A stretch of DNA of 64,000 nucleotides from Beroe forskalii (lineage: Eukaryota; Ctenophora; Nuda; Beroida; Beroidae), in the NCBI GenBank assembly GCA_011033025.1, contig WFMF01000005.1, positions 1,178,001 through 1,242,000 of the forward strand, written 5' to 3'. The notes beneath the pieces were generated by a model. The model was not told the origin of the DNA. It ran no database searches and worked only from the letters and a program-made list of their open reading frames with translations. This document shows, piece by piece, positions 11,701 to 21,468 of the stretch (positions are counted from its first letter, which is position 1; every line of letters begins with the position of its first letter). Position numbers and translations under genes: made by a program.

Positions 11701-14700
11701 CCTGCCAAACTACAGCCCCCCTCGCTACTCATAACCTGCACGAGTGGGGTTGGCAGCCTGCCAAACTACAGCCCCCTCGCTACTGCTAACCTGCTCGAGT
11801 GGGGTTGGCACCCTCCCAAACTACAGCCCCCTCGCTACTCCTAACCTGCACGAGTGGGGTTGGCAGCCTCCCAAACTACAGCCCCCTCCTCGCTCCTGTC
11901 TCTGACATGTTGCATGTAATCGTAATCATCCTCGTAGTAGATACCACATTGTTTCTGTTCCACAAGTCTGGCAGCATCATTTGCCTCTTCCTCTTCACCT
12001 ACTGTAAGAATTCGGATTAGATACAATTGTATATTATGTTCCGGACGGTCCTATATAGCGAACTTCTCGAAAATGAAATACATTATCGCTATTTAACGTT
12101 TTAATAAAAACGACAAACTTATTGTCCATATTGACATTTCCAGGGCTTAACTCTGGGCTGAAAAGAAGCATGAATAGGACGGCGCAACTCCATAGACTCA
12201 TATCGTCGACTGAGTGCAAAAAAAGCTGAGTGCAAAACAATCCTATCTCCAACTTTTGTCTACTGCCTCTCTGGAGGCCCCTCCACCCTTTGGAATCGAT
12301 TCCATACTCAAATATGTCATTTTAGGCCTAAAAATTGAAGTTAAAAAATATCATAAATCCATTGCCAAAATTTGGTGAGTGAAAGACAATCCTATGGTAC
12401 CTTAGGATCCCTGTCCACCATAATCTGCAAAAACAACTTAGTTTATACTGGAGTTAGGATACCAGAAATGATGAATAAGTATCCTATCTCCATTGACATG
12501 AATGAAATAATTGATAACGCTATTGTAATACAGTGTTACAAGTATCCTATCTCCGATAATTCTTTATATGAGTATATTGCTCTCTTGGTACGTATATACC
12601 TTTCTCTTTCAACGAGCTATATGTGCATGTAGTGTGTAACAACACTATTATCTACATGATACCTTGGCAAATTACATTCCAATGCTTGGTTTGTATTTGT
12701 AAATCACTTTGCCTGTAGTCACCCATACAAAGTCCGTGACCTAAAAAATGAATTAACTGATATATAATAGCGGTGCATTATGCATAGCTCTGTTAGCCAC
12801 ATATATAAGCGATCGAGATATGACTGAAAGTAGAGGGGAATTGCTCAATTGGCAGAGCACCTAACCGGCAATCAGGAGGTTGTGGGTTCAAGCCCCGCTC
12901 GCCTTGCACATTTTTCAGATCACCAAGTTTGTTTGTGTTACTATAGGCAGGATGAATTACAAATATCGTATCTCTGATACAGTAATACTTCAAGAGTTCA
13001 AGCTTTGGGTGGGTAAATCCTCACAAGACGGTCTGAAGCTCATCCTCATAAAGTTATAAACTCTCTTATCATATTCAAAACCATTTTCAAAGCATTAATA
13101 ACATCGGCGCATTATAGCAATCCACCATTTACGTCATATTTTAGTCTTTTGTAGTGTGTAGAAATGTTTGGTGATGTCACATGGCTGGCAGATTACACGC
13201 TGGTACAGTTATTTGATGTAAAATGTTCACTGTGGCACTGCATACACAATTGTTCTGTGCCACATGACCACTCGTTGATTGCTATGCAATGATAGGCTTT
13301 TACCACACAGCACAAATTCAAGCAGATACTCAGATATGTGATACAGAAAGGCACCAAAACATCATGAACAGGCTGAATGGAAAGTGAACCCATAGCACAG
13401 GGATCCTCCCCCTTGCTCAAATCCACCATGAACCGTATTTTTATAAAGACTGCCCTACTCTCAAAGAATGGGCTTCTCTTCGACAAGAGGATAGTCAAAG
13501 TGATCATTCTTGTCAGATGAGTCCTGAGTGAAATGCAACATTTAAAATGATTGCAGAAAGAAGAATTGGCTGATAACTTCAAGTGCCCCCCACACTTCAA
13601 TCAGATGATACTCATCCTTCATGCTCATCTCATAATATCTTTTTTAAATAAAGTTTAGTATGAATCTGATTCCTTGTAATGAGTGATTTCAAAACTATCT
13701 AAGTCAGAAGACAGATTCGATCTTGGTGCCTATGTACTCTGTACATCCTCCTCAACATAAGGATGCTGAACTTATCTTCACAGGAGCCTTCCATTCTCTC
13801 GACTTGAATCCCTTCTAAGGCTATAATGAAGTACTTGGAGAGGCCACTTAGATCAGTTTATCGGTTTTTGATTGTTGTCAATAGACCCACAGGAGAACGT
13901 GCTTCCCGTCACAAATCTGGAACTATATTGACAGATTAGACACAGGACTTAAAAGTGACCTGCACAACCATTGTATTGTATTGCATTGTATTGGTCCCTT
14001 TCCCGAGGAAGGGTTTCCTGATGGGAAAACGTTGACACAGGAGCCATTGGTCACCATTAAAGTATTAAAGGAACAAAAGCGAAGGCAAGGATGCCTCTAG
14101 TACCCTCTTGTGCCTGGAGCTTGATGAGAGCAGCATTGAAGTGCAATGAGTTGAGTCAACTACCAACTTCAATGTTGAAATTTTTGAAATTTTTTTAAAT
14201 GCCTTTGTCATTTACTGATTTTTTGGGCACTCAAACTTTGCAATCTATGCCTAACTTACTGTCAGCCGTGTATGTATGCAGTCATCCATGATCCACAGAA
14301 TTAACTGCTTTTAAGTATTTACCATCTTATTTTATTACATGTCACCTTGAAAAGTAATAAAGTGGCATCCTGTATTCATGTAGGGATTTGCTGACGTTGA
14401 CCAATATCAAACACCCACCATGATCAGTGCTATCAAATTACCAGTTGACCAAGGCCAGTTTTTGTAATTAGAGGTACCCACTGTCCAAAGAAAGGGTTAT
14501 AAGAAAAGGGTGGTATTGGTGATGAAAATTCGTCTGAAGTGTAGGAAACGTTTTAACAGATAGAGGGACATAGAGAAAGATTTAAAAAATTAATAAGGGC
14601 CAAGGTAAGAGAATTAGAATTGGAAAAATAAAGGATATAAGCCTAGTGCCTACCTAGACCTTTCAATATTTCGCCTTAAATTTAAAAAGAAATGAATTAA

Positions 14701-17314
14701 TACAAAGCCTAAGCCCTCCAGCTGAGCAGTTTCTTGTCAATAATATCATATAAATTTATCAAAGTGCCATCATGAATAGAAGTTAGAACCATGATAGGAA
14801 CTGTTATGGAAGAACTATTGTATTGGAGATAGGATACATGTGATACTGTATTTTAATAGCGTTTCTCAATTATTTCATTGATGTCAATGGAGATAGGATA
14901 TTTATTTATCATTTCTGGTATCCTAACTCCAGGTAAACAAAAACTATCTATCCTATCTCCTTTTTGGAAAAAACAAATCTCGATTTCTCTTGTGTTGGTG
15001 GCGTTAGCAGAGTAAAACCAATTTGTTCTCAACAGTGTGCACATAATTTTACAGGATCAACAGTTCACTGGCCGTTTGAAACCGAGGGAAATCAAAGAAA
15101 CAGTTTTTGTTGAATATCTCGAAAACTAATGACCCATGGAGATAGGATAGTTGGATATAAGCTTTTTTTGCAATAGGCCGGCGGGGCAGGACTAGAGTGC
15201 GAATATATAACTGTAGGACGAGGAGAAGCCGAGTGCAATAACTGAAAGTTAGCTTCATCGACATCACCAGTCATATCCACTTGCCAAGCTCCCACAAGCT
15301 TATCGTTTTAGCCCATATGAATTCTAAATAATGCGGCATAAAACTATAAAACAATTTATTGCCCACCTAAGAGCACCCTCGAAATGTCTAAATGCCACTT
15401 CCGCGCAAGTTATATCTAAGTACCGTGCAGCTAGAAGTCGATGACTGGCTAATAACAGCACTCCTGTCGACCAGTAATACACACCACACGGCACTCCTGT
15501 TTCGCGCTTCTCAGTTGAAAATGGATTTCAAATGGTCGTGCCGAGCATTATACAAATTAATCGCAACCATTTGGGCCCTTCTAACCTTGGCTTCCTACTG
15601 ATTCAATAGTGATTAGTACACTAATCTATATTAATAATTTCAAAGTGTTCGTGTATGTATGTGTGTATGTGTAATGCGTTTATAAGAAGTGCATTTAATA
15701 TTTTTGATCGGTTTTTTCGGGAAAATCTTCGCCCAATTTATCCATGATAAATTTGAATTGAACTTTCCGTTAATTAGTTATTAGCATAATAAATATCATG
15801 CGTTTACTAATGCTTATATATGCTGTGTGTATATATAGGTGATCTCAAATTACAAAGTATGTAGTACGGTGCATTTCCGCGAATATCTGTAATCCTCGGT
15901 AAGCGGTAGCATGTTAAAGTGATACCTAGGTGATCCAATCACTTTACACATTCCATGATGACGTCATGAAGCAGGTAGCTGTTGGCTGTTGGATACAAAT
16001 AAAAAACGAACCGCAGGTTGATTGTTTCCGCGAATCTTCGCGGGCAAACGCTAGTTAGTAATAATAGCAGTCGGCTTCTCCTCGAGCAATTAATTCAACT
16101 GTGCTACTATGTGCCGTTAGATTCGCGAATATAATAATGTGTTCCGCGTCAAAGTACTTCTAACGCTCCTCCTGGTTATTTTACGTCAGCCGAGGTAAAT
16201 CTTCGCCACCCACTGAAACTTTGCGCTACCAGACATCAAATTTTACGTCATCCATCTGATTTCATAATATAGAATGAAATTCGCTTATTTGAAATTACAA
16301 AAATCTGATCCTAGTCTGATTTTTTCGTCAATGAAATCCATTGCATTTGGTAGTGGTACTGTCGTCTGTCAAGAAGCAGTGCAATTAATCACTTTCACTA
16401 TGGGCGTGAACTCTAAAGAGCTACGGTGCACTGAGGGGTGGCGAGTATGGTAGAATGACAAAGTGAGAAAATGGGGATGCTTTATTGCACACTTTTAGAG
16501 AAATATTAGTTTCTACTTTCTATCTCATTTTTAAGATTTGTATTAAACTCTTAAAAGGAGTTAGTTGAGTTTAGAGCTCTGCGAAATTCACATTTTAAGA
16601 TTTTAATAAAGAGATAAAGGAGAAATCGTTTAGCAATCAATGGTTATCGAATACCGATTACCATATATTATAGAACACTCAGATAAAATTTAGGACAGGA
16701 TAAGATTACACTCGGCGTATTTGCCACCCAAAACTCTGATCGGACAAGGAGCGATAACTGAAAACTCTTAAAGCCTTTAATGACTTGAAGCAGTCAGTAG
16801 ACGGAGTCTCACTCCCAAATTGCAATTGTATGAACAGGAAGTTTAAAGTTTGTAGGTAGATGTATCAGTTTCAGCCCCAGGTCAGTTCATGGTTTTAGAG
16901 TTTTAGGTCCCGCGACCAAGCTGGCAGTACTCAAGGGAACCCGACTTTCACCTCACGACATTTCACCTTACGGCACTTTATCTTCCAGTTCTGACACTCA
17001 CCAAAACCTTAACCTTACCTAACGCCTTATTAACTCTAACCCAGACCCTACCCCTAATCTTTGCCCAAAGGTTAGGGCTTTAAAATATTACGAGATGAAG
17101 TATTACGAGGTGGAGTGTCGTGAAGTTAAGACGTGTCGTGGGGTTAAAAGTCCATTCCCCGGGCTATTGAATGCGTCAAACCTCCAGGCAGCTCCTGCAG
17201 CACCATCTGATTAGCATCCTCGTCTGCGATGAGCGGGTCATGCTGAGACCTGTGTACCAACTTGTAGGTAGTAGAATGCTTCTTGTCAATGAACGGCTTC
17301 TTCTTACGACCCAT
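5730..17314 (-). CDS. LTV1: Protein LTV1 homolog, complete, six exons, 444 aa
   Basis: LTV1 is an assembly factor of the small ribosomal subunit; it escorts pre-40S particles and is released before final maturation. Exons in transcript order: 17182-17314, 11846-12001, 10874-11055, 9644-9892, 7413-7547, 5730-6209 (stop at 5730-5732). All junctions keep phase. The N-terminus MGRKKKPFIDKK with the following LVHRSQHDPL is the family signature. Exon 2 has the YEDDYDYMQH block, exon 3 the acidic DPDIMAALDDDFDFEDPE block, exon 4 RFTEYSVTSSVLPRNE, and exon 6 WDCETILSTYSNIYNHP followed by a Lys/Arg-rich coiled tail. At 444 aa it is close to the usual 450-480. Two of its introns contain long minisatellites that begin at splice sites, and intron 1 (5.2 kb) contains repeats and a tRNA-derived element. 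Exon 2 ends inside the first minisatellite unit, giving the AVVWEA segment before the donor. Identity is very secure; the exon 2 donor is the least certain boundary. Confidence 0.96.
7544..8627 (-). repeat. Minisatellite spanning the LTV1 exon 5 acceptor
   Basis: About 16 imperfect units of 55-90 bp. Read on the minus strand, each contains GGTATCTCCTCAG followed by ATGTACAAGGAATACGACC, which is the exon 5 splice acceptor and the first codons of the exon (M-Y-K-E-Y-D). Only the most exon-proximal unit (7547) continues into the rest of exon 5; the others run into in-frame stops such as TGG TAA. The acceptor is therefore present many times in the intron. The array ends at 8578-8627 in a perfect palindrome made from the same sequence. 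Confidence 0.92.
8578..8627. repeat. Perfect 50-bp palindrome closing the exon 5 array
   Basis: Two 25-bp arms meet at CTGCAG without a spacer, starting GATGGTCATAATCC and ending in its reverse complement. The arms are the exon 5 edge unit in head-to-head orientation. Such a spacerless palindrome can extrude as a cruciform and is a usual trigger of instability. Confidence 0.95.
8635..8850 (+). repeat. Degenerate GGTTACTAGGTTACCAGGG repeat
   Basis: A shorter-period array (about 17-20 bp) of GGTTACCAGGGGTTACTAG units adjoins the exon 5 array. It resembles the spacer part of the larger unit without the exon segment, so it probably grew from the same sequence. Confidence 0.8.
11126..11890 (-). 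repeat. 55-bp minisatellite spanning the LTV1 exon 2 donor
   Basis: About 14 units of 54-57 bp. On the minus strand each contains GGGGGCTGTAGTTTGGGAGG, then GCTGCCAACCCCACTCGTGC and AGGTTAGG, which is the 3' edge of LTV1 exon 2 plus its donor (CAG|GTTAGG or CAG|GTTATG). The exon runs into the first unit and stops at 11846. That donor has the phase needed to join exon 3; reading past it meets an immediate TAG. The remaining units are intronic copies that carry thirteen further potential donors. Confidence 0.92.
12438..12556 (+). repeat. Repeat with TATCCTATCTCC motif, inverted partner at 14824-14935
   Basis: This segment, with GGAGTTAGGATACCAGAAAT and two TATCCTATCTCC boxes, recurs as its reverse complement at about 14824-14935 with modest divergence. 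More single boxes occur near 12244, 14950 and 15140. Both lie in LTV1 intron 1. They may be ends of one larger element or two insertions of one family; I could not define element ends. Confidence 0.65.
12834..12906 (+). repeat. tRNA-derived SINE head or tRNA pseudogene
   Basis: The segment has an A-box-like GCTCAATTGGCAGAGC that forms a D-arm, a seven-base anticodon-type loop, and a B-box GGTTCAAGCCC within a paired T-arm (GTGGG/CCCGC). The acceptor stem pairs badly and position 33 is not T, so a functional tRNA is unlikely. A fragment with the same start, GGGGGAATTGCTCA, lies at about 19898, suggesting a dispersed SINE family. It lies in LTV1 intron 1. Confidence 0.6.
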
Positions 17315-17446
17315 GGCTCCTTGGTGGATTATAAGTAGGTTAAACTGTTAAAGCTACATTTCCGGAATAATCGAACTATTTATGGTATGGTTGTTGTGAT
17401 ACAATAAGCACCGTACAGGAGTTACTGTATGGAATATTGATTTGTG

Positions 17447-18491
17447 CCCAGTGACAGAACACTGCTGATCTGCCACGCTCAGCGTGGCGACATGTCGGCC
17501 TTCTCCAGACGTGATTTTGGCGAAAAATGGACGATGATCATAATCAATATATAATAGCTTTGGAAGCAAAAGGGCGATTCAACATTCATGACATTGGCGA
17601 TTTCACCAAATTTTGTCGTTGCATTGGTCAGAAAATGTCGTTATTATAGCTCCTGCAATGACCTAAGTCGTCATGAGAGTGAAGACGTGATCTCAGATCA
17701 CGTCTGCACTCTCCGATCAGCGTTTTGCCACTCTCAGCATTTTCCTTGTGTTTGAATAATGTGCGTAATTAAGCAAAGAATTGTGAACTAATGACATCAA
17801 AACACCGTTGAAATGTCATAGTCCATCGCAACGAAAAGTTTTGCAGCTATCAGATAATGTCTTCACAATCAGATCGGTGTTTTGCCACTTTCAGAGCGGA
17901 GACGTGATTTGAAAATCACGTCTCCGCGCTGAGCGTGGCAAAATGCTGATCTGAGCGTGCAGACGTGATCTGAAATCACGTCTCCGCTCTGAAAGTGGTA
18001 AAACACTGATCTGAGTGTGAAGCCATAATCTGATAGCTGCAAAACTTTTCGTTGCGATGAACTATGACATTTTGACGGTATTTTGATGTCATTAGTTTAG
18101 TATTCTTTGCTTAATTACGTTCATTATTCAAACACAAGGAAAATTTTTATAAGTGCATTTTAAATTATAATATTTTTCTTTTGAAAGTGCCGTAACTGAG
18201 TGTAAAATGCTTGGCTGATCTTCGGCCAGCAAGGCAGTCACCACGCATACCTCGGCTTTTCATTTTGGGGCGTGTGCTTCTTACCCAGCGCACAGTGATG
18301 TGTAATCACTAATCACCTTAAACAAATAAATGAACGAAACACACTCACTAAGTAGATTCAGGCCATGCTGTGAGACGATACAAAATCGATAAGGTATAGG
18401 TTCGGGAAAAAGTATGCCGGTGATGGAAGACGTGATTTGTTACTCCTGAAATTCGGGATCGGCGAGGTGCTGACTGTGTTCTGTCACTGGG
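17447..18491. mobile_element. hAT-like non-autonomous foldback element, 1,045 bp
   Basis: The ends are perfect 16-bp terminal inverted repeats, CCCAGTGACAGAACAC at 17447-17462 and its reverse complement at 18476-18491. They are flanked by a perfect 8-bp direct repeat GATTTGTG at 17439-17446 and 18492-18499. An 8-bp target duplication and a CAGTG-type end are hallmarks of hAT transposons. The interior is a second, larger inverted repeat (about 17735-17920 against 17935-18150) with GACGTGATTT/AAATCACGTC blocks, and it has no transposase. The left end is only 133 bp upstream of the LTV1 start codon, so it lies in or beside the LTV1 promoter. Confidence 0.88.
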
Positions 18492-18499
18492 GATTTGTG

Positions 18500-21468
18500 A
18501 TTCTAAGCTAACAATTCAGTTCAATCAGCCATTGTGATGGATTTATCATTATCTGGCAAATTATTATATCTGGGTAAGCATATAACATATTTAATTATGA
18601 TAAAATGATTGATTAAGAGAATTTCATTAAAACATTATGTCGTTATTAATAATTTGATGATTTTTTTCAAATTAGAGGGCGTTAAATCGAGATTGAAAGT
18701 TGAAACATTAACCACACTAGAATGATAGGATTCAAACAAAGAATTTGCAACAAAAGTCACAAGAACACATGTAACTGAAGCAATATCATGTAAAATTCAT
18801 GTAATATGTTACATTTCCATCTCCTTTGGTCACCAACTCTCGCGTCTGCCGGTGTATATTGAAAGTACGAAGAGAATTTTAAATTACATAATTACAAATT
18901 CCATGGGTTCTCTGGCCAATTGACAAAAAATTCTCCATATACCTCAGACATTCTAGATCCGACCATTGGGTTAGATTAGCCGGTCCATGACGATACTGAC
19001 CAAATTATAATGTATGTTATATTAGGTACCTATTATATAAACTTTAAAATCAGTACAGAACCTACGAAATGTGATAGGAAAAATCATTATTCAGTAAATC
19101 TAATATCAGGAAAGTATGATATGTGGACCATGGAAATATCCCTCATCCTTAGAAATATCAAGGAAGCAAAATAGCATAAACTTCTATACAAATTAAACAC
19201 AAATATGAGTGCAGTACATGTATCATTCAAGTGTAACATACTCTGGAGCCTTCCACCAAATTCCTCGGTTCCCTACCAAACCTTCTCACATTTCGAGTTG
19301 CGCAACCCCCTCGACTTCGTCTCGGCGGTTGAACAGCTCTCATAGTTAGAACTTAGAAGGTATCACTTTATTCTAATCAGTATATTGTTATGATGCGATG
19401 ATGCAATGAAATATCAAATAGCAATATATTCCCAGGCTGATGACATGCTGATATTAGGGAAAGTAATTTATTAATCCAACGATATGAATCTGAATCCTGA
19501 GTACGAAAACAGTCAAGAGTACTGAAATTAGCTTTCCTGGATGATAAATTCGACATTTAAATCTGATATTATTTCAAAAAAGAGCTATATGAGTAGTACA
19601 ACCAAAGGACAAAGATAAATGAAGATGAATTTTTCAAATTAGGTGACATGTCCTTGATTCTGGAATAAGTATTTAAGATAAAGCTATCAATAATATACCC
19701 TTAATATAAGAATACTAAAACAATTCTATAGTAATATAGCAGTTTTCCACGAGATTTGAATAGATAAAGGTTGCTTTAACATGAAGTGAAATTAAAGCCA
19801 TTTTCGATCCACGGCCCAGAATGGAACTCAAGTTTTCAAAGTTGTACTTGAACAAGTCCCGATAAAAACATTCGTAACGCATCTATAATATAAAGGAAAG
19901 AGGGGGAATTGCTCAGTGGCCCCCAGATTTGAACGTTTATCTGAACCAAATGGAGTTGAAACGCCGCAATTTTTTGCAGGGTGGTAGAAAAGTGGTATTT
20001 GTTGTCGACGATCATTTAACATATCGCATTAAGGCTGTACTTTTTTCGTAATTAGCGTCCAAAGTTGGAAAAAGCGTCGCGAAAAACAAGGTTGAGAATT
20101 GCTCTTAATTCGGCTCTATTCACCAGTTGCGCGCGTTGCTATGCGACGCGCAAGGTGAACGTGCACACGCGCGCCACTTTCACGATGCGATTGCCATTTC
20201 GTTTTTTGCTCTTTTTGAAACGTTTCAACTGTTGAAAATCACAACTTACGTTCTGAACGGAATTTTCGAGTTTGGTAAAAAGTTTGCGGCCGAAGATTTA
20301 TCAACCTTTCCTACTCCAATTGAATATACATTGAAATAAAAAGAAGACCCAACGGGTTTTCTCGTATAATATGTGCAGATCGCTCGATTAAAGACGCGCG
20401 AAATTGTGTGCTTTTGACGAAATTCATATAAAAAGTTGACGCACGAAGAGTAAATCGAGCGATCTGCACGCATGTGGGTGACCATTTTAATTTTACTTTT
20501 ATTAGTATCTTGAGCAGTAAGAATTTAAATCAAGTTCAGTGAGAAAAATTTAGGTAAGATTTAAAAATGTGATTTGTTAAGTTCAATTGTAGGGAACGGC
20601 TTCTGTTATTAAATTTAATTAACCAATGTGATATCGTTAACATTCAATATCACCAATATCACGGAATCTTCAATCTTCTTAGAAATGGGGTCTATACTAC
20701 AGATATTAAAATTTGTTGCCAAGAGTGGATTTTCTCCAATTGTGATTCATGATAATATGACAAGATATAAACCCATATTAAAATTATCAGCATGACAATA
20801 TTAGACCCGATTATCAGTGAAAAGGTATTTGGTGAATGAAAAAAGTGATATCAACGAATAGTAATTCATATTACCCGATTTCATGACAATTAACTGTTTT
20901 CAGCAGACAAGCAGTTCTTAATTGGAAATAGCTGAGCTGATCCCATATTATCTAGCGAATTGAAATAATTTCGGAATAATAACTCTCGATTTCAATTGTA
21001 TATCAATAGATTTTTCAATGACTATTGCGATATTGCGATTTGACATTGTATATATTTTTCTATTTTCTATTTTCTATACTGACTGATCATAACCAACAGC
21101 TTGTAATAACCTTTATTTCTTTTGAAATAATTGGACTCGTCTTTTGAAAGTACATACTTGATGGAGGAGGGGGGGGGGTTGTAGCCCCCAGAAAACCTAG
21201 CCCGAGAATCGGGAAAATAGGGTAGGGCTTGGTTTTTGGGGCTACAACCCCCTTGGTTTTTGGGGGCTACAACCCCCCTTGAATCGTGCTCTCACCTCAT
21301 ATCAGGAATAATATAACATAGTAACATAAAGTATCATGATTTGTCTGGGAACAAACAAAGCTAAACAAATGACGAGCCATGGTCCGAGTGAGATGATTCG
21401 AACTTGGAGGAGGTTTTGGTGAAATCACTCTTTGGAGGAGTGCATGATAGGGTCCTCACGGGGCGGTG
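18500..21468. other. Intergenic region between LTV1 and the HAD-like gene
   Basis: AT-rich, without recognisable coding sequence. It contains the SINE fragment near 19898, a CpG-rich patch at 20125-20180, a hairpin with perfect 17-bp arms (20372-20388 and 20453-20469, GTGCAGATCGCTCGATT and its complement), and near its right end the likely 3' UTR of the HAD-like gene with an AATAAA on the minus strand at 21112-21117. Confidence 0.5.
21170..21278. repeat. Hairpin of GGGGGTTGTAGCCCC-type arms
   Basis: GGGGGTTGTAGCCCCC (from about 21171) faces its reverse complement at about 21226-21254, and a further copy follows to 21277. The arms share AACCTAGCCC/GGGCTTGGTT. It lies within the presumed 3' UTR of the HAD-like gene and would form a strong hairpin in that RNA. 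It could be a short MITE. Confidence 0.7.

Noticed and set aside
11083-12020. Plus-strand ORFs with EWGWQPAKLQPP repeats
   Set aside because: They are antisense translations of the 55-bp minisatellite at LTV1 exon 2.
12834-12906. Functional tRNA gene
   Set aside because: Acceptor stem pairs poorly and the base before the anticodon is not T; better as a SINE head or pseudogene.
13193-13600. Minus-strand ORF of 135 codons in LTV1 intron 1
   Set aside because: Cys-rich translation without recognisable domain, no splice or neighbour support, and it lies in repeat-rich intron sequence; probably chance or decayed element.
13995-14060. Sequence reminiscent of the 3' end of a Penelope-like or other retroelement (GAGGAAGGGTTTCCTGATGG...AAAACGTTG), checked for a hammerhead ribozyme
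   Set aside because: The hammerhead core needs CTGATGA and a matching GAAA with paired stems; here CTGATGGG runs straight into the A-rich part, so no ribozyme. Too short to call an element.
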